A stretch of DNA of 64,000 nucleotides from Roseburia intestinalis L1-82 (GCF_900537995.1 NZ_LR027880.1:3294001-3358000), one strand, 5' to 3'. Positions 35,570 through 44,203 are shown, counted from the first letter of the stretch. The notes: generated from the sequence alone by a model not told the origin. Numbers and translations are program-made.

Positions 35570-35692
35570 TACCACGGCGTTTTTTTCTACCGTTGCGGTG
35601 TTCTCTACCACCTGCGACGTCTTTTATTGCTGCTGTGTTTTTTACCGCTGCGGTGTCTTCTACCGCTGCGGTGTCTTCTACCGCATGCGTTG
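35570..35692 (-). repeat. Degenerate 18-bp minisatellite between rlmB and sigH
   Basis: About six to seven head-to-tail units. The minus-strand unit is CGGTAGAAGACACCGCAG; the two nearest rlmB are identical and those nearer sigH have decayed. The first unit contains the rlmB stop codon. One frame through it is open (repeated VEDTAA), but it has no start of its own. Confidence 0.8.
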
Positions 35693-36418
35693 CCGCACAA
35701 TCTCATAGGCAAGCACACCTGCTGCCACCGATGCGTTCAGGGAATCGATATCCCCTTTCATCGGAATGGATGCCACAAAATCACAGTTCTCGCGCACCAG
35801 TCTGCCAACACCCTCGCCTTCACTGCCGATGACAAGACCGATCGGTCCTTTTAAATCCAGATCATACATGCAGGTTCCATCCATGTCCGCACAGACAAAC
35901 CACATTCCTTTGTCCTTTAACTCTTTCATTGTTGCAGTCAGATTTGTCACCTTTGCAACCGGTGTATAATTGATTGCTCCGGCGGATGTCTTTGCCACAG
36001 TTGCCGTCAGACCGACCGCGCGGCGTTTCGGAATAATGACACCATGCGCACCGGCAAGATTTGCCGTACGGATGATAGCGCCAAGGTTATGCGGATCCTC
36101 GATATTATCCAGAATGAATAAAAATGGCGGCTCGCCCTTTTCCTCTGCCAATTTTAGCATATCCTCCACTTCGGCATACTCATATGCTGCAGCAACTGCG
36201 ATCACTCCCTGGTGTTTTTTTGTCTCAGAAAGCTGATCTAAACGCTCTTTTTCCACAAAATGCACGATCGTGTCATGTTTTTTTGCCTCTCTGACAATCG
36301 TGCGCACCGGACCATCCTGACAGCCGTCCAACACAAATAATTTGTCAATTGTTTTTCCGGAACGGAATGCCTCTAACACGGCATTGCGTCCCTCTATTTT
36401 CAGCTCTTCGTAGCCCAT
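35678..36418 (-). CDS. rlmB: 23S rRNA (guanosine-2'-O-)-methyltransferase RlmB/TrmH family
   Basis: SPOUT methyltransferase, 246 aa. The N-terminal substrate-binding domain starts IEGRNAVLEAFRSG. The catalytic knot has ILDNIEDPHNLGAIIRTANLAGAHGVIIPKRRA (motif 1), GLVIGSEGEGVGRLV (motif 2) and IPMKGDIDSLNASVAAGVLAYE (motif 3). The target by family is G2251 in 23S rRNA. The start has AGGAG a few bases upstream. Its C-terminus runs into the minisatellite. Confidence 0.95.
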   Translation of the reverse strand: MGYEELKIEGRNAVLEAFRSGKTIDKLFVLDGCQDGPVRTIVREAKKHDTIVHFVEKERLDQLSETKKHQGVIAVAAAYEYAEVEDMLKLAEEKGEPPFLFILDNIEDPHNLGAIIRTANLAGAHGVIIPKRRAVGLTATVAKTSAGAINYTPVAKVTNLTATMKELKDKGMWFVCADMDGTCMYDLDLKGPIGLVIGSEGEGVGRLVRENCDFVASIPMKGDIDSLNASVAAGVLAYEIVRQRMR

Positions 36419-36430
36419 TACTCTCTCCTT

Positions 36431-36865
36431 TTACATTTTAAGTGCAAGTTCGTCCACACCGGTCTTTACCAGTTCCACCAGACGTTCAAACTCATCTTTT
36501 AAATACAGGTATCCCATCAGCGCCTCAAATCCGGTTGCTTTCCGGTAATCAGACATTGTGGCATTTTTTGCCATTGTCGGCGATTTTGCATTCCTTCCAC
36601 GACGGTACACTTCTGCTTCTTCCTCCGTCAGCATCGGAAGTAATTTTTCAATCATTTCCGCCTGTGTGTGTGCTTTTACGATCTGGCTTGTCCGCTTGTG
36701 AAGTTCTCCTGCTCTCGTGTTTCCTTTTCCTACGACAACAGACCGGATCACCAGATCAAATATTCCATCTCCGATATAGGCTAACGTAAGAGGCGAATAT
36801 GTCCGGATATCCACTTCACTGATTCCGAACTGTTCTTTGATATAAGAGTCTATTCCTTTCTGCAT
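36431..36865 (-). CDS. mrnC: Mini-ribonuclease 3 (MrnC)
   Basis: RNase III-like nuclease without a double-stranded RNA-binding domain, used in 23S rRNA maturation. 144 aa; the catalytic helices show TLAYIGDGIFDLVIR (acidic residues at about 28-31) and the matching GFEALMGYLYL at the end. GAGAGG eight bases upstream favours MQKGID over the ATG two codons earlier. It lies between cysS and rlmB, the standard location. Confidence 0.94.
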   Translation of the reverse strand: MQKGIDSYIKEQFGISEVDIRTYSPLTLAYIGDGIFDLVIRSVVVGKGNTRAGELHKRTSQIVKAHTQAEMIEKLLPMLTEEEAEVYRRGRNAKSPTMAKNATMSDYRKATGFEALMGYLYLKDEFERLVELVKTGVDELALKM

Positions 36866-36881
36866 TGGCATTTCCTCTCTC

Positions 36882-38297
36882 TCACGCTTTGTGCCAGATC
36901 ACACCTTCTCGGGTATCTTTCAGTACAATGCCTTTTGCAAGCAGTTCATCGCGGATTGCATCTGCTTTTGCAAAATCTTTTGCTTTCTTTGCTTCCTTTC
37001 GTTCTTCAATCTTTGCAAGTACATAGCTTTCTAATTCTGCATCGATCTCCTCTTTTGCATCTGCCTGTGCCGTTGTCAGATTTAAGGATAATACTTTATC
37101 AAAATCATTGATCAGCGCAAGTTTTGTCTTATCGTTCATATCATCTTTGAGCAGATCATAAATGATCGTGATCGCCATCGATGTATTTAGATCGTTGCTG
37201 ATCGCATCCTCAAATTTTGCCTTATAAGCATCAAATTTATCCTGCTGTACTGTTCCCTCATCCTTTAATTCTGCGATTCGTTTGGTCAGTTTTTTATAAG
37301 CTGCAGCCATATTATCTAATACTTCATAGGAAAACTCCAACGGTTTTCTATAATGGGACTGCAGACAGAACATACGGTATACGATCGGATCATACCCCTT
37401 TTCCTGCAGCAGGGATACGGTAAGGAAATCCCCTTTGGACTTACTCATTTTTCCGGATTTATCATTTAAATGCTGTACATGGAACCAGTATTTACACCAT
37501 GTATGGCCAAGGTAACTCTCTGACTGTGCAATCTCATTGGTATGGTGCGGGAAAATATTGTCTACACCGCCGCAGTGGATATCTACATACTCGCCCAGAT
37601 GTTTCATACTGATGCATGAGCACTCAATGTGCCATCCCGGATATCCAACGCCCCATGGGCTATCCCATTTAAGCGCCTGATCCTCAAATTTTGACTTTGT
37701 AAACCAGAGTACAAAATCATTTTTATTTTTCTTATTTACGTCCTCTTCCACATCGTCGCGTACACCGACTAACAGCTCTTTTTCGCTCTGGGAAGAAAAT
37801 ACATAATAATCGTCTAATTTGGATGTATCAAAATAAACATTTCCACCTGCCACATAAGCATAACCTTTTTCGAGCAGCACCTCGATCATATGGATGAACT
37901 CCGGGATACAGTTCGTTGCCGGCTCCACAACATCCGGTGTCTTGATATTTAACTTCTTACAGTCACTAAAGAAAGCGTCTGTATAATATTTTGCGATCTC
38001 CATCACTGTTTTGTGCTCTCTTTTTGCACCTTTTAACATTTTATCTTCCCCGGTATCTGCATCGGAAGATAAATGTCCCACATCCGTGATATTCATAACA
38101 CGTTTTACATCATATCCGACATAGCGGAGTGATTTTTCCAATACATCCTCCATGATGTAACTTCTGAGGTTGCCGATATGTGCAAAATGGTATACGGTCG
38201 GTCCACAGGTATACATGCCGATCTTTCCATCCTCATGCGGGATCACCGTTTCTACTTTTCTTGTCAGTGTGTTGTAAAATTGAAATTTATTTTCCAT
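36882..38297 (-). CDS. cysS: Cysteine--tRNA ligase
   Basis: Class I synthetase, 471 aa. Zinc-ligand Cys in YTCGPTVYHFAHIGN, which also holds the HIGH equivalent; further ligands in ECSCISM and HHTNE; KMSKSKG loop near residue 285; C-terminal helical anticodon domain ending EGVIWHKA. It is preceded by two copies of a hairpin-plus-AAGGAG unit in the cysE-cysS gap. Expression should follow the Cys T-box upstream of cysE. Confidence 0.97.
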   Translation of the reverse strand: MENKFQFYNTLTRKVETVIPHEDGKIGMYTCGPTVYHFAHIGNLRSYIMEDVLEKSLRYVGYDVKRVMNITDVGHLSSDADTGEDKMLKGAKREHKTVMEIAKYYTDAFFSDCKKLNIKTPDVVEPATNCIPEFIHMIEVLLEKGYAYVAGGNVYFDTSKLDDYYVFSSQSEKELLVGVRDDVEEDVNKKNKNDFVLWFTKSKFEDQALKWDSPWGVGYPGWHIECSCISMKHLGEYVDIHCGGVDNIFPHHTNEIAQSESYLGHTWCKYWFHVQHLNDKSGKMSKSKGDFLTVSLLQEKGYDPIVYRMFCLQSHYRKPLEFSYEVLDNMAAAYKKLTKRIAELKDEGTVQQDKFDAYKAKFEDAISNDLNTSMAITIIYDLLKDDMNDKTKLALINDFDKVLSLNLTTAQADAKEEIDAELESYVLAKIEERKEAKKAKDFAKADAIRDELLAKGIVLKDTREGVIWHKA

Positions 38298-38307
38298 TTA
38301 AATAATC

Positions 38308-38384
38308 CTCCTTGTTTTGCGAAGCAAAATGCGAATCCTCTGATGAGCAGAGGATTTTACTCCTTGTTTTGCGGAACAAAATGC
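38308..38384 (-). repeat. Duplicated hairpin-plus-Shine-Dalgarno unit between cysE and cysS
   Basis: Two 25-bp direct repeats (38308-38332 and 38360-38384, two mismatches). Each reads on the minus strand as a TTTTG/CAAAA hairpin followed by AAGGAG. Between them AATCCTCTG/CAGAGGATT forms a third hairpin. The copy nearest cysS supplies its real ribosome site; the other copy leads nowhere. Confidence 0.8.
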
Positions 38385-38387
38385 AAT

Positions 38388-39077
38388 TTATTTTGTTTTT
38401 TGTGCATCAGCACTTAAAATCCGGACTGCCTGCTCTAAATCAAGCACACGGTTGACCAGTTCTGCATTTTCCCTCTGCAGTACAGTAATATCCTCTTTGA
38501 CCGGATCCGGCAGATGGCACTGATCCATATCACTGCGCGGCATCTTCACATTGTCACGTTTTACGATTCTTCCCGGAACACCAACTACGGTACAGTTTGG
38601 CGGCACTTCCTCTATGACCACACTTCCCGCTCCGATCTTGGAATTTTCTCCAACGGTGAAGGAACCGATGATCTTTGCACCCGCACTGATCATAACGTTA
38701 TCCCCGATCGTCGGATGACGTTTTCCGGTCTCTTTTCCGGTACCGCCTAGTGTCACACCCTGATACAGAGTAACATTGTCCCCAACGATCGCCGTCTCTC
38801 CAATGATCACACCACTTCCGTGATCAATAAAAAATCCTTTCCCGATCGTTGCTCCCGGATGTATCTCAATTCCTGTTTTTCTCGCTGCCCGCTGTGAAAT
38901 AAATCTCGCCCAGAAGAAATGTCCTTTTAAATACAGCTTATGCGCACGTCTGTAGCTCAACATAACCCGAAAACTCGGATAAAGCAATACCTCCATCGGC
39001 GATTTGATCGCCGGGTCCCGCTCCTTTATCACTGTAAATTCTTCCTTAATATGACTGATGATTCCCAAAACTGGCAT
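38388..39077 (-). CDS. cysE: Serine O-acetyltransferase
   Basis: First step of cysteine synthesis, acetyl-CoA plus serine to O-acetylserine. 229 aa. An N-terminal helical part (about 1-70) is followed by the left-handed beta-helix: GIEIHPGATIGKGFFIDHGSGVIIGETAIVGDNVTLYQGVTLGG, with catalytic His in IDHG, then GAGSVV and VGVPGRIV. The last 35 residues form a leucine-rich heptad segment, possibly a coiled coil. AAGG is seven bases upstream. First gene of the Cys T-box operon. Confidence 0.96.
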   Translation of the reverse strand: MPVLGIISHIKEEFTVIKERDPAIKSPMEVLLYPSFRVMLSYRRAHKLYLKGHFFWARFISQRAARKTGIEIHPGATIGKGFFIDHGSGVIIGETAIVGDNVTLYQGVTLGGTGKETGKRHPTIGDNVMISAGAKIIGSFTVGENSKIGAGSVVIEEVPPNCTVVGVPGRIVKRDNVKMPRSDMDQCHLPDPVKEDITVLQRENAELVNRVLDLEQAVRILSADAQKTK

Positions 39078-39095
39078 CCCCTTTCCTTAACCAAA

Positions 39096-39128
39096 TAATA
39101 GAATGTACGCTCCGCGAACATTCTATTA
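39096..39128. repeat. 33-nt palindromic repeat, copy B
   Basis: TAATAGAATGT pairs with ACATTCTATTA, with an inner CGC/GCG pairing and a three-base loop; this is the most symmetric copy. It lies between the T-box terminator and cysE, inside the leader of the read-through mRNA. Confidence 0.85.
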
Positions 39129-39132
39129 TCAT

Positions 39133-39416
39133 GAAAAACGGATCATTTCATCTCTAAGAGACGAAATGATCCGTGGTTCCACTCTAACTTAAGGATCTTT
39201 TGATCCTCACTCAATACACTTAACGCGTGTTACTCGTATCCGGATACTGTACTGGCAGACAAACCGTTTCCCCGGACAGGCTCACGGAGGCACTTCGGAA
39301 ATCTCTTTCTGAAAACTGCTTGCAGCCGATGGCAGTTTCTCTCTGTCAGCACTCTGATTTCTTACTCTTCCCGCTCAACGCCCTTATCATATTTTTACTG
39401 GTAAGTTGATTCGCTT
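39133..39416 (-). ncRNA. T-box leader, cysteine-specific
   Basis: The minus-strand leader has a large stem I region, the T-box core AGAGTGGAACCACGG (39171-39185), and a terminator ACGGATCATTTC/GAAATGATCCGT followed by TTTTTC. In stem I the stretch CCGAAGTGCCTCCG places TGC (Cys) where the specifier codon is expected. Uncharged tRNA-Cys should allow read-through into cysE-cysS. Confidence 0.93.
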
Positions 39417-39421
39417 ACTCT

Positions 39422-39450
39422 AGTTTATGCACTTACCCCCGATTTGTCAA
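39422..39450 (-). promoter_or_regulatory. Promoter of the cysE operon
   Basis: Minus strand TTGACA, 17 bp, TAAACT, just upstream of the T-box. Confidence 0.88.
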
Positions 39451-39480
39451 CGGTTTTATTTTTTCTCAGTCTTTTTCTCA

Positions 39481-39509
39481 TTGCACACAACCATTTTCCA
39501 TGTTACATT
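39481..39509 (+). promoter_or_regulatory. Promoter for the REC/GGDEF gene pair
   Basis: Plus strand TTGCAC, 17 bp, TACATT, about 60 bp before the ATG. Confidence 0.55.
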
Positions 39510-39571
39510 ATAGATAGTATCCTGTGGTTTCCAGGGGGATAATTTATAACTGATACGAAGGATTTTTTAAT

Positions 39572-40006
39572 ATGGAACAGTCAAAAGAAACTTTGCTAAT
39601 CGTAGATGATTCACGCTTACAGCGTGCCGTTTTAAATGAAATATTCTCTCCGGCCTTCAATATTCTTGAAGTATCTTCCGGTGAGGAATGTCTGCAGATG
39701 ATCAAAGATAAAAAAAATATGATTGACCTTGTCCTTTTAGATCTTGTCATGCAGGGAATGGATGGTTTCGATGTTTTAAAACACCGCCAGGAAATGCCGG
39801 AGTTTAAACAAATTCCAGTCGTGGTTCTGACAACCACCGACACTCCGGAAGTACAGACGAAAGCTTTCGAATTAGGCGCAAGCGACTTTCTCAGTAAACC
39901 CACTGAACCTGCCATTGCACGTCACCGTATTGACAATATTTTAAAGACGAACCGCAGACTGAATCATATTTTACAAAAACAGGAAGCTCTGCGGATTAAA
40001 TCATAA
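39572..40006 (+). pseudogene. Response regulator receiver domain, first part of a REC-GGDEF gene cut by an in-frame TAA
   Basis: 144 codons. A full REC domain is present: LLIVDDSRLQ (acidic pair), phospho-acceptor Asp in LVLLDLVMQGMDG, VLTTTD and the SKPTE lysine. A 20-residue helical linker ends in RIKS, then TAA at 40004-40006. The next codon, in the same frame, starts the GGDEF protein. Full-length relatives would have REC and GGDEF fused, so this is a nonsense mutation, a sequencing error, or two translated products. AAGGA lies nine bases before the ATG. Called a pseudogene only in that the original frame is interrupted; the REC domain itself is intact. Confidence 0.7.
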
Positions 40007-40879
40007 GTGGATGAGATGACGCATCTGCTGAATAAGGCCACAGCAGAGCACGCCATTTCCCACATACTTTTATCCACTCCGGAAGAATTACATGCATTGT
40101 TTGCCATAGATATCGACAATTTCAAAGCTGTCAATGACATCTTTGGGCATAAAATGGGCGATCATACAATCTCTGTCGTAGCCGGTATTCTTGCATCTCA
40201 TTTTTCCGGTTCCGACATTATCGGACGCATCGGCGGAGACGAATTTGTTGCTTTTATGCGGGATATAGCCTCCAGACAGGCTGTCTATGAAAAAGCACAG
40301 GAACTTTTAGATGCAATTTTAGATAAAGAAGCTTTATCCATTCCTGAAAACGTTACGATCAGTATCGGTATTGCATTCACAGAGCCTTATGAAACTTCCT
40401 ACACAACACTTTTTCAGAAAGCAGACACTGCACTTGGGAATTCAAAAAAATCCGGGAAACAATGTTTTTCCGAGTATGGTGTTTCTGCACAGAAACCAGA
40501 CACTGCCATGAAAAATATTTTATTATATACACATTCCAGAAATGTTGCTTCCACTTTAAAATTTGCATATTCTTACCCGGACAGACTCATAAAAGTATCT
40601 TCCGTTACGGAAATACGCTATGCCATTATGGATAAAAATAACCATGTTCCTGCCGTTTTCATAGATGTATCCGAAACCGGAGATGATGGCAGGCAATTGT
40701 GGGATGAATTAAGTCATGAGTCCTGGGCTTCGTCAACTCCCATTATCGCAATCTGCAAAGAGGGTAATCTGACTCAGATTCGAAATGCCATATTATCTGA
40801 TCTGATCAATGATCTCATTTTTGAACCGATTGATGTGGAAAGCATAAAAAGACGTATCAAAAAACATCAAACCCTGTAA
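40007..40879 (+). CDS. GGDEF diguanylate cyclase plus degenerate receiver domain, downstream part of the split gene
   Basis: 290 codons if read from GTG directly after the TAA, or 287 from ATG at 40016. The GGDEF domain is complete: it starts DEMTHLLNK, has IDIDNFKAVND, and the active site RIGGDEF is intact. The RxxD inhibitory site is not seen. The last 125 residues resemble a receiver domain without a clear phosphorylation pocket. It would make c-di-GMP if translated. No good ribosome site precedes the GTG; re-initiation at TAAGTG is possible. Same frame as the REC part. Confidence 0.75.
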   Translation: MDEMTHLLNKATAEHAISHILLSTPEELHALFAIDIDNFKAVNDIFGHKMGDHTISVVAGILASHFSGSDIIGRIGGDEFVAFMRDIASRQAVYEKAQELLDAILDKEALSIPENVTISIGIAFTEPYETSYTTLFQKADTALGNSKKSGKQCFSEYGVSAQKPDTAMKNILLYTHSRNVASTLKFAYSYPDRLIKVSSVTEIRYAIMDKNNHVPAVFIDVSETGDDGRQLWDELSHESWASSTPIIAICKEGNLTQIRNAILSDLINDLIFEPIDVESIKRRIKKHQTL

Positions 40880-40882
40880 AAA

Positions 40883-40930
40883 AACAACGGTCAGATGTTA
40901 CTTATCATTCATCTGACCATTGTTTTTCTT
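40883..40930 (+). terminator. Terminator after the REC/GGDEF gene
   Basis: AACAACGGTCAGATG/CATCTGACCATTGTT stem with one mismatch and 12-base loop, then TTTTCTTT; an A run precedes it, so it may also serve the convergent surface-protein gene. Confidence 0.85.
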
Positions 40931-40952
40931 TCATCCGGTTTCTTTATCTGAA

Positions 40953-43889
40953 CTATTTTTTTATCTGAACTGCTTTTTTCTTTGACCAGTCTGAGTAGAT
41001 CCTCACTTTTTTTGTACCGGACTTTACTTCTTTATATGTACGTACTTTTACATAATATTTCTTTCCCGGTTTTAATCCTTTGATTTCTTTAACTGTCGTC
41101 TTATTACTTTTGATCACAGCCGTCTTCGTATTTTTTTTGCCAAACGATGCATCTGCTGTATATACTATCTCATAGCCGCTCGTCTGTGATGCCTGTTTCT
41201 TCCATTTCACAGTCATGGATTTTTTCCCGGATTTTACACTTGAAATAGAAGTTCCCTTTGGACAGATTTCAAATGTCTTTTTCAGTATTCCCGAATAATT
41301 TCCCTGAAACTTCACGGTCACTGTTGCTTTTCCGACTTTTTTATTATTCTGATACGAGACTTTATAAAAGCTGCCTGAAATCACTTTTCCCTTATTATCC
41401 GTCACTTTGATGGCAGGTTTTTTCGCTTTTCCATCATAACTATAATGATCTTTCGACAATTTTACCGTCTTTGGTGCATTGATTTTCACCTGTTTCAATA
41501 CTGTTTTGCACAAGCTGCACATGGTCACATTCTTTCCATTGCTGCCCGGTTTTGCAGGTGTCAGTTTTTTCTCCGGTGTATGGGACTTCTTTGCAATTTT
41601 TTCTGTATAACTGTCCCCACATGCACAGGAATAAATTTTTTCTCCCTCTTTCATGCAGGTTGCCTCTGTCGTTTTTTTCAACACATAACTGTGTTTGTGC
41701 ACCGGTTTCTCTGTTGGCGTTTCCGTCGGTGTTTCTGTCGGTTTCTCTGTCGGTGTTTCTGTCGGCTTCTCCGTCGGCTTCTCTGTTGGTTTCTCCGTCG
41801 GCTTCTCTGTCGGTTTCTCTATTGGTTTCTCCGTCGGCTTCTCTGTCGGCTCCTCCTTATCAGGCTCCTTCAGAGCTGGGATCACCACTTTTTCACGGCT
41901 GAGTTCTTCTTTACATCTGGTGCAGTATACTACTTTATCATAACTTCCGTCCACACCCACTTTCGCTTCCACGCGATTTTCAGTGACCGGCTCTCCTTTT
42001 TTGTGTCCTGATGCCGGAACCGTTATATTCTCACGGGAAAGTTCTTCCCCGCAGCCTTTATCCTTACAATAAACTACCTTATCGTAGCTTCCTTTTTGGG
42101 TACAGGTCGCAGCTATCTCGTTTTCTTTTACCGGCTCGCCCGCCACATGCTGATGTGATACACCTGGTTCATCTGTGAATATTATTTCCTTTTCTGCCAA
42201 CACGGTATCTTTCAGTGCTTTTACATCTGCCACAGTATCAGGATGTCTTTCTATCGGTTCTAAACAGAATAAAAGTGTATATTTTCCTGTTTGCACCTTA
42301 CCATATGCAATCAGATAATAATGATCCGGTTCATTTTCATCTACATCTAAGCGAATCGGATTTATCCAGTCTGTTTTCTGCTGTATCTCTTCGTCGTCAC
42401 TATTCCAGTAATCCGAACGGATTAATACCATATTATCATAAAATGATTCATAATTTACCACATCATCAAATGTATAGGCTTCTCCATCCTGATCCTTCCA
42501 TATTACATTCAAATACGGACTATCACCTGTTTTATCCTCCATGTTTGTCGGTATATGGTTAATAACAACATTTTTCGGATAAGATTTTACCTCGATACTT
42601 CCAAGTTCACGCTCCACCGGTACATAATTAATATACGGCGTCCATGTTCCATTTTTACGGATCAGACTGTAATTATTTTTTATAGCTGTGTCTGATAAGA
42701 CAAAACTTCCTGCTGTTCCGTTTTCCGACGCAATATATGCATGTCCACTTAAAATCGTTCCCGGTATGACATGACTCACCGTCTGAAACTGCGTAACCCC
42801 ACTTATCTGCCCATCAATCTGAACATATCCATCTTTATTGAGAACAAGTTTTCCTCTTGCTGCATTATCATCACTACCTGTAAAACTGCCCTTTACCAAA
42901 GCATCCAGCACCTGTGTGAGATCCAGACATCCCCCATTTTTCAGTGTAATATTATTTAACTGTGCCGTCCCATCTTTCGGCTGCAGTCTTCCTCCTGCAT
43001 CCAATAGGATATCTTTGACACCCGTTGTCACCACACCCAGAACAGCACAATTTTTTACCGTCATTACAGTTTTATCATTTCCTTTAATTTCTGAAAGAGT
43101 GATTTCATCATATCCCTTCTGATCACCCAAAAAATCTAAAGACGCTAAAGATGTGTTTTCTGCTGAAACAGTCCCACGTATCTTTGCATCAGCATCCAGC
43201 TCTAATTTTGCACTGCCCGTATAAGCAGTCCTTTGTCCGGCTGATGCTTCATGTCCCAGATAGATATCCTGAAACATAGTCTTATTGTTCTCATTTGTGA
43301 CAGTAAGTGAAGCGTTTGTTCCCACTGCAGTATTGCTGTGATATCCTCCTGCATACACAGTTGGAAGAAGTTCTTTTTCTGTGCCTACAATCGGATTCGG
43401 CTTATCAGGTCCTGCCAGATATGTACTTACATTATTCAGTACAAGACTATGTCCTGCTAAAAAGATCTCACGGTGCGGAACACTGCCAAGTCCATTACTA
43501 GAATTAAACACCAATTGTATATCCCGTATCTCTACATCATCCCCCATGATCTGAATTGGATGACTACAGGTGATACTCCCCGTTCCATTTCCTGTAATGG
43601 TTGTCCCCCCCGGTATTTGAACAGGTTTCATCTGTCCCTTAATGGAACCATCTGTCTCCGTCAATTTATCATCGCGGATCGTAAAACTGCCTTCTACTAC
43701 AATATTCTTCTTTCCACTGCTTAAAGCATTCGCAAATTCATCGTAATCTGTCACGATCACCGCATCTTCTGCCAGCACCGACACTGCTACCTTTTGCATA
43801 TTCCCGCTCATTGCCGGAACCGGTATGCCGGAAAGCAGCAGTCCCGCAGCCATAACTCCACAACAGAAACGTATCATCCTTTTTTTCAT
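40953..43889 (-). CDS. Large secreted cell-surface protein with Pro-Thr stalk and fibronectin-like end
   Basis: 978 aa. A signal peptide is visible (MKKRMIRFCCGVMAAGLLLSG, cut near the following Ala-rich site). Residues about 40-430 look like a parallel beta-helix, with repeated short turns such as TTITGNGTGSITCS and LTVTNENN. Two copies of a Cys-containing motif (GSYDKVVYC..C..ELSRE) precede a PTEKPTEK stalk of about 50 residues. A third CACGDSY motif, an Ig-like segment and a fibronectin-type domain end the protein. There is no LPXTG motif. Probably an adhesin or matrix protein; ligand unknown. AAGG lies 12 bases upstream of this ATG. Confidence 0.75.
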   Translation of the reverse strand: MKKRMIRFCCGVMAAGLLLSGIPVPAMSGNMQKVAVSVLAEDAVIVTDYDEFANALSSGKKNIVVEGSFTIRDDKLTETDGSIKGQMKPVQIPGGTTITGNGTGSITCSHPIQIMGDDVEIRDIQLVFNSSNGLGSVPHREIFLAGHSLVLNNVSTYLAGPDKPNPIVGTEKELLPTVYAGGYHSNTAVGTNASLTVTNENNKTMFQDIYLGHEASAGQRTAYTGSAKLELDADAKIRGTVSAENTSLASLDFLGDQKGYDEITLSEIKGNDKTVMTVKNCAVLGVVTTGVKDILLDAGGRLQPKDGTAQLNNITLKNGGCLDLTQVLDALVKGSFTGSDDNAARGKLVLNKDGYVQIDGQISGVTQFQTVSHVIPGTILSGHAYIASENGTAGSFVLSDTAIKNNYSLIRKNGTWTPYINYVPVERELGSIEVKSYPKNVVINHIPTNMEDKTGDSPYLNVIWKDQDGEAYTFDDVVNYESFYDNMVLIRSDYWNSDDEEIQQKTDWINPIRLDVDENEPDHYYLIAYGKVQTGKYTLLFCLEPIERHPDTVADVKALKDTVLAEKEIIFTDEPGVSHQHVAGEPVKENEIAATCTQKGSYDKVVYCKDKGCGEELSRENITVPASGHKKGEPVTENRVEAKVGVDGSYDKVVYCTRCKEELSREKVVIPALKEPDKEEPTEKPTEKPIEKPTEKPTEKPTEKPTEKPTETPTEKPTETPTETPTEKPVHKHSYVLKKTTEATCMKEGEKIYSCACGDSYTEKIAKKSHTPEKKLTPAKPGSNGKNVTMCSLCKTVLKQVKINAPKTVKLSKDHYSYDGKAKKPAIKVTDNKGKVISGSFYKVSYQNNKKVGKATVTVKFQGNYSGILKKTFEICPKGTSISSVKSGKKSMTVKWKKQASQTSGYEIVYTADASFGKKNTKTAVIKSNKTTVKEIKGLKPGKKYYVKVRTYKEVKSGTKKVRIYSDWSKKKAVQIKK
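41705..41860 (-). repeat. 12-bp repeats encoding the PTEK stalk
   Basis: About a dozen in-frame 12-bp units encode PTEK/PTET in the surface protein. The DNA of the units is almost identical, so slippage could change stalk length. Confidence 0.85.
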
Positions 43890-44011
43890 AAACTCATTTT
43901 CCCTTCTTTTGTACATAAAAAGACCCAGCATATATCTTTGCTTTGAATATCCCTTGATGTCCTTACAAAAAATATATCTGAGTCTCATTTCAATTCACCA
44001 AAATATGGTTT

Positions 44012-44040
44012 ATCATATCTTATTTTTATGATCGTGTCAA
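44012..44040 (-). promoter_or_regulatory. Promoter of the surface-protein gene
   Basis: Minus strand TTGACA, 17 bp, TATGAT, about 120 bp before the start codon. The 43890-44203 stretch holds this promoter and a 5' leader; I could not assign a riboswitch. Confidence 0.8.
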
Positions 44041-44203
44041 TACATTTTATATTTTATCAGGGATTTCGCTTTTAACTTTTTTATCTATGCATTTTTATAA
44101 ATAATCCAGTTATCAGCATTCCATCTGCGGTTACCCTTCGTTCCTGGTCAATACGCGCAAAATTCCCCCTGCTTTTTCCCTATATATTTTTTCTGCTGAT
44201 TTT

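Noticed and set aside
35541..35677. Extension of RlmB through the minisatellite into SigH
   Set aside because: The rlmB frame has a stop in the first repeat unit and more after it; a different frame is open but lacks a start. RlmB ends at its normal length.
41705..41860. Short direct repeats that might suggest a CRISPR array
   Set aside because: Units are 12 bp, in frame, without unique spacers; they encode the PTEK stalk.
41445..42011. Long plus-strand ORFs opposite the PTEK stalk
   Set aside because: Products of the 12-bp repeat read backwards; no start signals.
43890..44005. Possible c-di-GMP riboswitch in the surface-protein leader, suggested by the nearby GGDEF gene
   Set aside because: I could not find the conserved GEMM core or a matching tetraloop/receptor; the leader looks unstructured by eye.
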